A stretch of DNA of 64,000 bases from the NCBI GenBank assembly GCA_964513075.1, contig CAZELR010000015.1, forward strand, positions 1 through 64,000. The letters run 5' to 3'. Below the pieces are notes generated by a model. That model made no database searches. It had not been told where the DNA came from and worked only from the letters and a program-made list of their open reading frames with translations. Origin of the DNA: DAOUBP01 sp964513075 (GTDB taxonomy: Bacteria > Chloroflexota > Anaerolineae > CG2-30-64-16). Made by a program: the position numbers and the translations under genes. How positions within the stretch are numbered: position 1 is the stretch's first letter; the number at the start of each line of letters is the position of its first letter. This document shows, piece by piece, positions 6,667 through 14,412 of the stretch.

Positions 6667-8877
6667 TCACATAACTTCGCGCCGCGCCTCCGTCACCGCC
6701 GCCACTTCGACCAGCGTCACCTCAGAGCCGATAAGGGTCTGGCCGCCCTGCACACGCACCGCCACCGCCAGCCGCGCCAGTCCCTGCTGATATTCCGCCT
6801 CCGCGAGCGTCGCCAAGAGGCCGGCGCGCCGCGCCGCGCTGGCGTAAGCTGCGGCCAGGTGGATCGGCTGGTAGAAGGTGCGCTCCTGCAGCACCACGCC
6901 AAAGCCGGCCGCCCGCAAGGTGTTGTAGATCGTGCGCGGCGTCCAGGCCGCCGCCTGCACCTGGACCCACGCCGCCGGGAAGTAGGTGAAGACCCAATGC
7001 GCCGGCATCGAGGCCGGCATGAGGTCGACGAAATGCCAGTAGCCGTTCGGCGCCAGCACGGTGTAGACTTGGCCGGCCAACCCATCCAGGGCTGCCTGAT
7101 CCGGCACCGCCAGCGGCGTGTCCAGGCAGGCCAGCGAGCCGGCGGGCAGAGCCAGCGCCTCGGCCAGGGGAAGCGCCTGCAGCGTGACGCCGGCCCACTT
7201 CCGGCGATCCAGCTCGGCCGCCGGCACGCCGGGCTGCGGCACAGTGACGCAGCGGCCGCCCGCCAAGCCGGCCGCCCGCCTGGCTTTCAGGATGGTGCTG
7301 AGAAAAGGGCTGATGCGGGCGGACGGCGCGCTCGGCCAGGGCCAGGCCGGCAGGAAGGGCGCCGCGACCAGGTCCGCAAGCGGCTCGGCAACGGCGGGCA
7401 GGGCGGGCAGGCCGAACGCGCGCGCCAGCTCCGACGTCCACACCGGCACGAAGCTCCCGGCCCCTCGCTCGGCCAGCAGCGGAATCGCGCGGAACAGCGG
7501 CACGAACGGCGCCGTGGGATAGAGGCGCTGCAGGCGGCCCTGGGCGACGTCCACCCGCACATCGCCCAGCATCAGGTGGAGCAGGTCGCGCTGATCGCCG
7601 ACCTCGGCGTCATCCCACACCTCGGCCAGCACGCCCGGCAGCTCGGCCGCCGGCTCGACCTGGCCTGTGTCCCCGCCGGGCGACAACTGCGCCTGCCGGT
7701 CGGCCCGGGTGCGCGCGCCGTCGTCCGCGGCCAGCATCGCGGCCAGCTCGGCCTGCCAGGCGGCCGGCAGCTCCAACAAGCGCACGAGCGCGCCGACCTG
7801 CGCGTGCAAACCGGCTGCACGCGCGCCGATGCGGGCGTTGGGACAGTCAGCGCTAGCCTGCTGGTCAGCCACCTCCCGGTAGTAAGCGCCGCTCTTCAGG
7901 CCCTGGGCGCGCAGGCTGCGGCCGCAGAGGTGACAGCGCGCCAGTTGGCTGAGCAGGTAGGGCCGGACGCCGGCGTGCGAGACGCGCGCCCGGGCCTGGT
8001 GGCGCTGGCGGATGGCCACGCTGGCGTCCCACAGCTCCGCCGCGATGATCGGCTCGTGCTGGCCGGCAAAGACCTCGCCGCCGTCCTCCGGCGACCGGCC
8101 CGCCGGAGACACCACCTGGCCCGCGTAATACGGGTTGCGGATCAGGCCGGTCACCGTGTCCTTCGAAAACGGCCGGCCCGCCCGCGTACGCCAGCCGCGC
8201 GCGTTGAGCAGCCCGGCGATGTCCCGCAAGGAGTAGCGGCCGGTGACGTACCGTTCGAACACGAAGCGCACCACCGCAGCCTCCGCGGGCACGAGCACGG
8301 GCGGCACGCGCGGCGAGTCGGCCTGGGCGTAGCCGAAAGGCGGCGCCGCAGCGTTGGACCGGTCCGCGCCCGCCCGCGCCTGCGGCGCCGGCCTGGCCTG
8401 GGCGCGCCGTGCGTCAGTATAGTACTGGTTGACAGCCGCGATTAACGTCAGCAGGACGCGGCCGGCCGGGTTCGCGAAATCGAACTGCGGCTCCGTGACC
8501 GCGGCGAAGCCGACCTGGCAGCGGCCCAGACGCTCGAAGATGGCGAACGTGTCGTAGACCGACGAGACCGACAGCCGGGAGAGCTCATGCACGACCAGGA
8601 CATCGCACGCGCCCTGCTCCGCCGCCGCCAACAACGCCTGCAGGCCGGGCCGGTCGCGGGGCGGCCCGGCGCTGCCGGCGTCCACGAACTCGCTGACCAC
8701 CGTCCAACCGCGCGCGGCCGCATACGCCCGGATCGCGGCCAACTGATCGGCGCTCGAGAGGCCAGCCTCGGCCTGCGTGTCGGGGGCAACGCATGCATAG
8801 GCGGCAACGCGCGCCGGACTTGGCGCGGCGCGGCGCGGGCCGGCGCCCGGCTGACCCTGGCGGGCGGCTGAAACCAT
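6667..8877 (-). CDS. large serine-recombinase-like protein lacking the catalytic Ser, with methyltransferase-like tail
   Basis: The start at 8877 is set by GGAGG six bases upstream; the frame is open further up, but that part reads as noise. Residues ~20-150 have the resolvase fold, yet the expected Y-x-R-V-S motif reads YACVAP: both the Arg and the nucleophilic Ser are gone. The later Arg pair (DRLxR) reads SRLSV, keeping one Arg. A recombinase domain (~180-290), a zinc-ribbon CHLCGRS and the Cys of ADCPNA follow as in phage-type large serine recombinases. The last ~200 residues (APNGYWHFVDLM, AAGFGVVLQERTF) resemble the C-terminal half of a SAM methyltransferase without a glycine-rich SAM loop. 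It may bind DNA without cutting it. The role is unknown. Confidence 0.75.
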   Translation of the reverse strand: MVSAARQGQPGAGPRRAAPSPARVAAYACVAPDTQAEAGLSSADQLAAIRAYAAARGWTVVSEFVDAGSAGPPRDRPGLQALLAAAEQGACDVLVVHELSRLSVSSVYDTFAIFERLGRCQVGFAAVTEPQFDFANPAGRVLLTLIAAVNQYYTDARRAQARPAPQARAGADRSNAAAPPFGYAQADSPRVPPVLVPAEAAVVRFVFERYVTGRYSLRDIAGLLNARGWRTRAGRPFSKDTVTGLIRNPYYAGQVVSPAGRSPEDGGEVFAGQHEPIIAAELWDASVAIRQRHQARARVSHAGVRPYLLSQLARCHLCGRSLRAQGLKSGAYYREVADQQASADCPNARIGARAAGLHAQVGALVRLLELPAAWQAELAAMLAADDGARTRADRQAQLSPGGDTGQVEPAAELPGVLAEVWDDAEVGDQRDLLHLMLGDVRVDVAQGRLQRLYPTAPFVPLFRAIPLLAERGAGSFVPVWTSELARAFGLPALPAVAEPLADLVAAPFLPAWPWPSAPSARISPFLSTILKARRAAGLAGGRCVTVPQPGVPAAELDRRKWAGVTLQALPLAEALALPAGSLACLDTPLAVPDQAALDGLAGQVYTVLAPNGYWHFVDLMPASMPAHWVFTYFPAAWVQVQAAAWTPRTIYNTLRAAGFGVVLQERTFYQPIHLAAAYASAARRAGLLATLAEAEYQQGLARLAVAVRVQGGQTLIGSEVTLVEVAAVTEARREVM

Positions 8878-8996
8878 TCTGTACCTCCAGAACGAAACGC
8901 TGGCCGCTGCTGACCCCAACGGGACGCGGCGCAGCCAACAAATCCCGATCGTGACCGGGGCGCGGGCAGGTTGACGCCTCCGCCCGGCCCATAACC

Positions 8997-9107
8997 TCAC
9001 GGCTCGGCGCTTTTTCGCCGCTGGCGCTTCTCCCACAGCTCTTTGAGTTTGCGCAACCACTCGCGGCGGATGGCTTCCGCGCTTTTGAGTCTGCTCTTGC
9101 GGCCCAT
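8997..9107 (-). CDS. 36-residue highly basic peptide upstream of the recombinase-like gene
   Basis: ATG at 9107 is preceded by a strong GGAGG eight bases upstream. The product (MGRKSRLKSAEAIRREWLRK… ending RRKSAEP) has about 14 Arg/Lys and one amphipathic helix, suggesting nucleic-acid binding. It is co-directional with the recombinase-like gene ~120 bp downstream. Small basic ORFs sit next to recombinases in many mobile elements, but I cannot assign a family. Confidence 0.45.
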   Translation of the reverse strand: MGRKSRLKSAEAIRREWLRKLKELWEKRQRRKSAEP

Positions 9108-9364
9108 CGGGCGCACCTCCCGGATGCGGCTGGCTCACCCCGGCGCGTTTTTGAGCTCCGGGGCTGCCCAGGCCATGCGTGGCAGCCCATGCGCGACGCC
9201 AGTCGGCCATGACAAGGTGTTGCGTTATGCTGCCGAATTCACGACGTCCGGACACTGGCTGCTGCGCAAACCAACTGCCGTGCTTTGCGCATTGCTGCAC
9301 ACGAGGGTATCATCCGGCAGTTGTCCTCGCAAGGGGCAAGAATACGTCTACAGGAGTGAGAAAT
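9108..9364. other. divergent intergenic region, no gene seen
   Basis: 257 bp between the minus-strand basic peptide and the plus-strand HTH/NB-ARC gene. It should hold promoters for both sides; I cannot pick out convincing hexamers. Only the ACAGGAG ribosome-binding site near 9352 is clear. Confidence 0.35.
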
Positions 9365-10740
9365 ATGTCTGCACAACCCACGAAGTTGTCTACAGCCGCG
9401 CCGCGCTTAGGTCCGCCGCCGTATGCGGGCTTCGGCGCCGCCCTGCAGGCCTGGCTGCTGCGCGCCGGCCGCAGCCAGAAGGAATTAGCCGACCTGCTCG
9501 GGGTCTACCGCAGCACGGTGACCAGCTGGACGCAGGAGCACAAACGTCCCAACGCCCGGTCTCTGGTGAGGCTGCTGGCGGTCGGCCACGGCTGGTTCGG
9601 CCCAGACTGGGACCCGCTGGAGGCCCTGGATGCCGTCGCCTGCCTGGGTTATGGCTGGTCTGAGGTGCAAGCAGCGTCCGTGCGGCACTTCCAGCAGGGG
9701 GGGATGTTCAGACCATCCAGACCTGGTGGGCGACTGCCCGCCCGGCGCCCCACCGGCTCTTCCTCCCGCCGCGGCCGGTCCTCCACGCGCCCCGCAGCTT
9801 TGAACACGCTCTGATCCCCAATCTGATCGCCTACCGCAACTACCGCCAGGCGCGCTGGCGGGCCGTGCTCCTCTATGGCCTGGCCGGCAGCGGCAAGACG
9901 GCCAGCGCCCGCGCCCTGACAGATGATGAGCGCATCAAAAGCGTTTTTCGGGATGGCATTGCCTGGCTGGACGGCAGCCGGGACCCGGAGGAAGAAGTGA
10001 CGCGTCTGTGCCTTGCGTTGCACCTCGAACGCGCGCCGGGCGAACGCTGGCTCGAGTGCTGGCGGCGCTGGGCCGGCGCGGTCGAGCGCCGCTTTCTCCT
10101 GATTATCGACGACGCGATCTCGGCCGAGAGTCTGCCGCCCCTGCTGGCCGGGCTCGGGCCGCAGGTGGTGGTCCTGATCACGACGCAGCAGGGCGCGGAG
10201 ATCCGGGCCGAAGTCGAGCGCTGGCTGCCGGCGGACGCGCTCCTGGCAGTGGGCGTACACGGCCTGCTGCCGGCCGAGGGCCGGGAGTTGATCGAGACGG
10301 TCGCGGGGCGGCCGCTGGTCGCGGCGGAGTGGGAACTGGTGCAGGCGATCGGCGAGCGGGTCGGCTGGCATGCCGAGGCGCTGCGGTTGGCGGCGCTTGA
10401 GGGCCGGGAGATCGGCTGGGCGGGCCTGCTGGAGGAGCTGCGGGCCGGCCGGCTGCCGTGGCCAACGCTCCGCCGCCGGCTGCTGGGCCAGTGGGCGCAG
10501 CTGAGTGCGGAGCAGCGCGACTGGTTGATGGCGCTAGACGCGGGCCACGAACCTGACACCTGGTTCGCCGACGCAGACGTTGTGCGACGCTGGGGAATAG
10601 AGGCCGCCGTCGCCCGGCGCCGGCTGACGCTGCTCGCGTGGCACGGTCTGGTGCAGCAGGCGGGGGATCCGCCGCACTGGCGGGTGGCGCCGGCAATGCA
10701 GCTGGCAAGCGGACGGCATGGGCAGGGCAGCACATGCTGA
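9365..10740 (+). pseudogene. HTH-NB-ARC gene split by a -1 frame change at a G7 tract
   Basis: ATG at 9365 follows CAGGAG eight bases upstream. Residues 37-55 are an HTH (RSQKELADLLGVYRSTVTSW). At 9697-9703 there is a run of seven G. In the initial frame the protein ends at 9814 in unlikely Arg/Pro-rich text. In the -1 frame sensible sequence continues (TIQTWWATARPAPHRLFL, then PRSFEHALIPNLIAYRNY) into Walker A GLAGSGKT (~9874), Walker B FLLIIDDA (~10095) and VLITTQQ, to the stop at 10740. The combined product is ~455 residues with no TPR or WD40 sensor. Either the gene is broken, the tract was miscounted in the assembly, or expression uses slippage on G7 as the IS630 transposase does on its C7. 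Confidence 0.75.
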
Positions 10741-10764
10741 GCAAACGCAAAGCATTACAGACAA

Positions 10765-10799
10765 TTGCAGTTGCGTGCGGGCGCAGCTTATGCTAGACT
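10765..10799 (+). promoter_or_regulatory. possible promoter for the defence operon
   Basis: TTGCGT and TAGACT are separated by 17 bp just after the NB-ARC stop codon. The -10 hexamer is the same TAGACT seen in the well-formed toxin-antitoxin promoter at 52911. The -35 match is weak, so this is tentative. Confidence 0.3.
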
Positions 10800-10819
10800 G
10801 CACAATGTAGTTAATTAAT

Positions 10820-10850
10820 GAAGCCGACCAGTTGCGAGCTGGTCGGCTTC
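10820..10850 (+). terminator. 12-bp perfect hairpin in the leader of the defence operon
   Basis: GAAGCCGACCAG (10820-10831) pairs with 10839-10850 around a 7-nt loop. No T run follows. It may stop read-through from the NB-ARC gene or be the first hairpin of a structured leader. Confidence 0.5.
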
Positions 10851-10956
10851 CAACCCGAGTCCTGTGTCCCCCAGGAACCGGGCTTTGCAGCCTTCAAGAC
10901 GAAATGCTGTGTGAGAGCTACTGTTGCGCAGTATAGCACAGCCGTTCGTGAGCAAC

Positions 10957-11002
10957 AAATGAGGCCGCGGCCCCTTTCTCAGGAGGCCGCGGCTTTTCAT
11001 TT
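10957..11002 (+). terminator. intrinsic-terminator-like hairpin 45 bp before the defence operon
   Basis: GCCGCGG (10964-10970) pairs with CCGCGGC (10987-10993), followed by TTTTCATTT; AAATGA upstream and TCATTT downstream could extend the stem. It lies between the possible promoter near 10770 and the first operon gene at 11047, so it is either the terminator of the upstream gene or an attenuator. Confidence 0.6.
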
Positions 11003-11046
11003 GTAGGCAGAGCGCTGCTGGCGCAGCGTCAGACCCAGAGGAAGCC

Positions 11047-11466
11047 ATGGCAGCACGTGCGTCAAGTCAAATATCCCCCATGCTGTTCCCACAGTTGGCG
11101 CCCAGCATGCAACGCGCCTTCGATCCGCTTTGCAACGCGCTCGCGCCGGCAGACGTGTTGTTGGTCAAGGCGGAGGTCGAACACCATGTGAAGGCCATCC
11201 GCCTGGCAGCACGGCGAAACGAGTTCCTGGATGTAGCGGCGGCGGAACGCCTCGGCGCGACCCTGGTCGTCCTGCTCGACCAGTATCCGACTTACCCCGA
11301 ACAGCACCAAGCCCTGATCGCCGGCGCGGCGCGCTACTTCGCGCGCGAGCAGGATGTTGATCCCGACACAACCTCGCTGTTGGGCCTCGATGATGATGCG
11401 TTCGTGCTCAACTTCGTGCTGGACGCCATCGGTCAGCCGGAGTTGAAGGTGCAGCTAGATGGTTGA
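11047..11466 (+). CDS. small protein preceding the SNF2 helicase, DUF1232/YkvA-like C-terminus (uncertain)
   Basis: 139 residues; ATG at 11047 with AGAGGA just upstream. The N-terminal half is helical and acidic. The C-terminal segment (LLGLDDDAFVLNFVLDAIG) has the acid-rich helix pattern found in DUF1232/YkvA-type small proteins. There is no signal peptide or membrane segment. Its stop overlaps the start of the SNF2 helicase by 8 bp, so the two are translationally coupled. A partner or specificity role in the helicase complex is inferred from position alone. Confidence 0.7.
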   Translation: MAARASSQISPMLFPQLAPSMQRAFDPLCNALAPADVLLVKAEVEHHVKAIRLAARRNEFLDVAAAERLGATLVVLLDQYPTYPEQHQALIAGAARYFAREQDVDPDTTSLLGLDDDAFVLNFVLDAIGQPELKVQLDG

Positions 11467-14395
11467 TGCGCCGATCTACGCGCCCGGCGCCCGCCTGCTC
11501 GTGCGGGACGAGGAATGGCTGGTCAAGAGCACCCTGCCGTTGGCAACCGGCGGCGCGGCCGTGCGCGTGACCGGCCTTTCAGAGCTGGTGCGCGGCCGCG
11601 AGGCGGTATTCCTGACCGCCTTGGAAAGCATCGCCGAGCTGCGGCCCGAGCAGACCAGGCTGGTCCCTGACGCCAGTCCCCAGTACCGCCGCACGCGCCT
11701 CTACCTGGAAAGTCTGCTGCGCCGCACGCCGCCCACCGACGACCGCCTCTATCTGGGCCACTGCGGCGCGATCAATCCGGCTCCCTACCAGCTCGTGCCA
11801 GCGCGCATGGCGCTTCAGGCGCTGCGTCCGCGCATCTTGATCGCCGACGGCGTGGGCCTGGGCAAGACCATCGAAGCCGGCGTACTGCTGAGCGAGCTGA
11901 TCAAGCGCGGCCGCGGGGAGCGAATCCTGGTGATCGCCATCCGCTCCATGCTGGCGCAGTTTCAGCAAGAGCTGTGGGCGCGCTTCGCGATCCCGCTGGT
12001 CCGGCTCGATTCGGTCGGCCTCCAACGGGTGCGAGCCAAGATCCCGTCCAACAAGAACCCCTTCTACTACTACAATCGCGTCATCATCTCGGTGGACACC
12101 CTCAAGAACGATGCGCAGTACCGCCACTATCTGGAGCAATGCCACTGGGACGTGATTGTGATCGACGAATGCCACAACGTGGCCAACGCGGGCAGCCAAC
12201 GCAGCCGCCTGGCCGGCCTGCTGGCCCGCACCTGCGACAGCCTGATCCTGACTTCCGCGACGCCGCACAACGGCCGGCCCGAAAGCTTCGCCAACCTGAT
12301 GAACATGCTGGAGCCGACCGCAATCGCGGACGTGACCGACTACAGCGCGGAGGAGATCGCCGGCCTGTTCGTGCGCCGCTTCAAGAAGGACATCGAAGAC
12401 CAGGTGGCCGGCCAGTTCAGCGAGCGGGACACGCACCTCAGCAAAATTGGCGCCAAAACGGCCGAGGAAGCTTTCTTCGCGCGTCTGGCACACGCTGACT
12501 TCAGCACGCTCGACGTTGGCAGCAGCAAAGACGCGCTGTTCCGCATCGGCGTGTTGAAGGCGTACCTGTCCAGCCCGGACGCGTGCATCGAGACGCTGAA
12601 AGGCCGCGCCCGCCGCGTCGAGGAGCGCCTGACCAGAGCTTCGGGCCAGCCTGCGCAAGCCGCCAAGGACGGCGAGGCCGCAGAAGCCGGCGCCCGACCG
12701 GGGGATGCCGTCCAGCCCGTGCTGCTGCCTGACCTGGATCGCCGCACGCGGCTTGCCGACGATCTAGCGGCAGACCTCACAACACTGCGCGAGCTGACGT
12801 CTCTGGCTGCGGCAGTGCAGCCGGCTGACTTCACCAAGTATCAACACCTGCTGGCGCTCCTGCGGGAGCTGGGAGCCAGCGGGCTGCCGCTGTCGCCGCG
12901 GGTCATCATCTTCTCGGAACGGATCGCGACGCTGGACTTCCTGGCCGACCATTTGCGGGCCGAGTTCGGCGTTGGCAAGGAGGTCATCCCGGTCTTCCAT
13001 GCGGGCCTGCCGGACGTGGATCAGACCGGCATCGTCGAGTCGTTCGGCAAGGCCGACAGCCCGATCCGCATCCTGCTGGCCTCCGACGTCGCGTCCGAGG
13101 GCGTGAACCTGCACTACTACTGCCACCTGATGATCCACTTCGACATCCCCTGGTCGCTGATCACCCTGGAGCAGCGCAACGGCCGCATTGACCGCTACGG
13201 CCAGAGCGAGGCGCCGGTGATCCACTACCTGCTGACCGTCTCGGCCGAGCCGACGATCCGGGGCGACATGCGGGTGCTGGACCGGCTGATCGAGAAGGAG
13301 CAGGAGGCGCACAAGAACATCGGCGACGCGGCGACGCTGCTGGGGCTGCATGACGCACAGCGGGAAGAGGAATTCATCACCCAGGCGGTCGCAGCCGGTG
13401 CAGCGCCGGAGGCGATCATCCCCGACCAGCCGGCCGAGGTGGATTGGCTGGCGCTGCTGACCCAGGCCGCCCAGCCCGCAGCCAGCCGCCCCGCCGATGC
13501 TGGCCTGGCGCCGCCGTTCAGCCTGTACGACGACGACCTGGCGTTCGCCCGCGCTGCGTTCGACGAGCTGCTGGATGGCAAGCATATCGAAACCGCGCCT
13601 GAGTACCATCCCACCAAGCCGTTCTTCAGTCTATTAGCGCCGGAGGACCTGCGCCGGCGCTGCGAGTTCATCCCCCAGGAAGCGATCCCCCGCGATTGGA
13701 CCTTCCGCCTGACCACCGATCGCAGCCGCATGATGCAGGCCATGGCCGACGCCCGGCGCAAAGAGGGTGAATGGCCGCAGGAGCAGCTCTTCTGGGAACT
13801 GCACCCGGTGGCCGACTGGCTGATGGACAAGCTGCTGGTGCGCTTCGGCCGGCACGAAGCGCCGCTGATCGAGACCCCGAAGCTGCCGGCCGGCGAACGC
13901 ATCTATCTGTTCCAAGGCGTGTTCTCCAACCAACGCAGCCAGCCGGTGATCAGCGAGTGGTTCGGCGTGCGGGTCAACGGCGGCCGGCCCGGAACGTTCC
14001 ACACGCTGGCCGAGGTGCTGGAGATGACCGGTTTCACCGTTAGGCTGCCCAATCCTAAGGACAAGCCCGATCAGGAGAAGATGGCTTCAGAGGCGCTGCC
14101 GAAGATAGTGCAGGCCGCAAGCGACCACATGGCAGGGCTGCGCAAAGAGCGTGCCGCGACGCAGCGCAAACGGCTGCAGGAGGACACGCGGAAGCTGAAA
14201 CGCTGGCGCGATGAAGCCTTGGAGCGCATCGAGACCAGCCGGGCCGTGGCCGTCGGCGCGTTGGCTGCCCGACTCGACCGGGAGCGCCGCGACGTGGAGG
14301 CGCTGTACGCCCAGCGGCAGGCGTGGTTGACGGAAACGTTCACTACGGTAGACACGCCCTATTTGAGAGTGGTAGCGGTGTTCACAGGGCTGTAG
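11459..14395 (+). CDS. SNF2-family helicase, DrmD-like
   Basis: 978 residues with the full SF2 motif set: ADGVGLGKTIEAG (motif I, ~131-143), VIDECHN (motif II, ~234-240), TSATPHNG (motif III), and SDVASEGVNLHYY with QRNGRIDRYGQ (motifs V and VI). The long C-terminus contains coiled-coil (~880-960). The order of motifs and the long linker between the two RecA lobes match the DrmD helicase of class 1 DISARM, also the RapA-like branch of SNF2. Expected role: ATP-driven translocation on DNA, remodelling or displacing proteins so that restriction can act. It overlaps the preceding gene by 8 bp; the HEPN-helicase follows 17 bp downstream. Confidence 0.88.
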   Translation: MVDAPIYAPGARLLVRDEEWLVKSTLPLATGGAAVRVTGLSELVRGREAVFLTALESIAELRPEQTRLVPDASPQYRRTRLYLESLLRRTPPTDDRLYLGHCGAINPAPYQLVPARMALQALRPRILIADGVGLGKTIEAGVLLSELIKRGRGERILVIAIRSMLAQFQQELWARFAIPLVRLDSVGLQRVRAKIPSNKNPFYYYNRVIISVDTLKNDAQYRHYLEQCHWDVIVIDECHNVANAGSQRSRLAGLLARTCDSLILTSATPHNGRPESFANLMNMLEPTAIADVTDYSAEEIAGLFVRRFKKDIEDQVAGQFSERDTHLSKIGAKTAEEAFFARLAHADFSTLDVGSSKDALFRIGVLKAYLSSPDACIETLKGRARRVEERLTRASGQPAQAAKDGEAAEAGARPGDAVQPVLLPDLDRRTRLADDLAADLTTLRELTSLAAAVQPADFTKYQHLLALLRELGASGLPLSPRVIIFSERIATLDFLADHLRAEFGVGKEVIPVFHAGLPDVDQTGIVESFGKADSPIRILLASDVASEGVNLHYYCHLMIHFDIPWSLITLEQRNGRIDRYGQSEAPVIHYLLTVSAEPTIRGDMRVLDRLIEKEQEAHKNIGDAATLLGLHDAQREEEFITQAVAAGAAPEAIIPDQPAEVDWLALLTQAAQPAASRPADAGLAPPFSLYDDDLAFARAAFDELLDGKHIETAPEYHPTKPFFSLLAPEDLRRRCEFIPQEAIPRDWTFRLTTDRSRMMQAMADARRKEGEWPQEQLFWELHPVADWLMDKLLVRFGRHEAPLIETPKLPAGERIYLFQGVFSNQRSQPVISEWFGVRVNGGRPGTFHTLAEVLEMTGFTVRLPNPKDKPDQEKMASEALPKIVQAASDHMAGLRKERAATQRKRLQEDTRKLKRWRDEALERIETSRAVAVGALAARLDRERRDVEALYAQRQAWLTETFTTVDTPYLRVVAVFTGL

Positions 14396-14412
14396 AGTTA
14401 CGGAACATAGGA

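Noticed and set aside
6631..8445. 604-codon plus-strand frame opposite the recombinase-like gene
   Set aside because: Arg/His/Gln-rich text without domains; an antisense shadow caused by high GC. The minus-strand frame has recognisable motifs and a ribosome-binding site.
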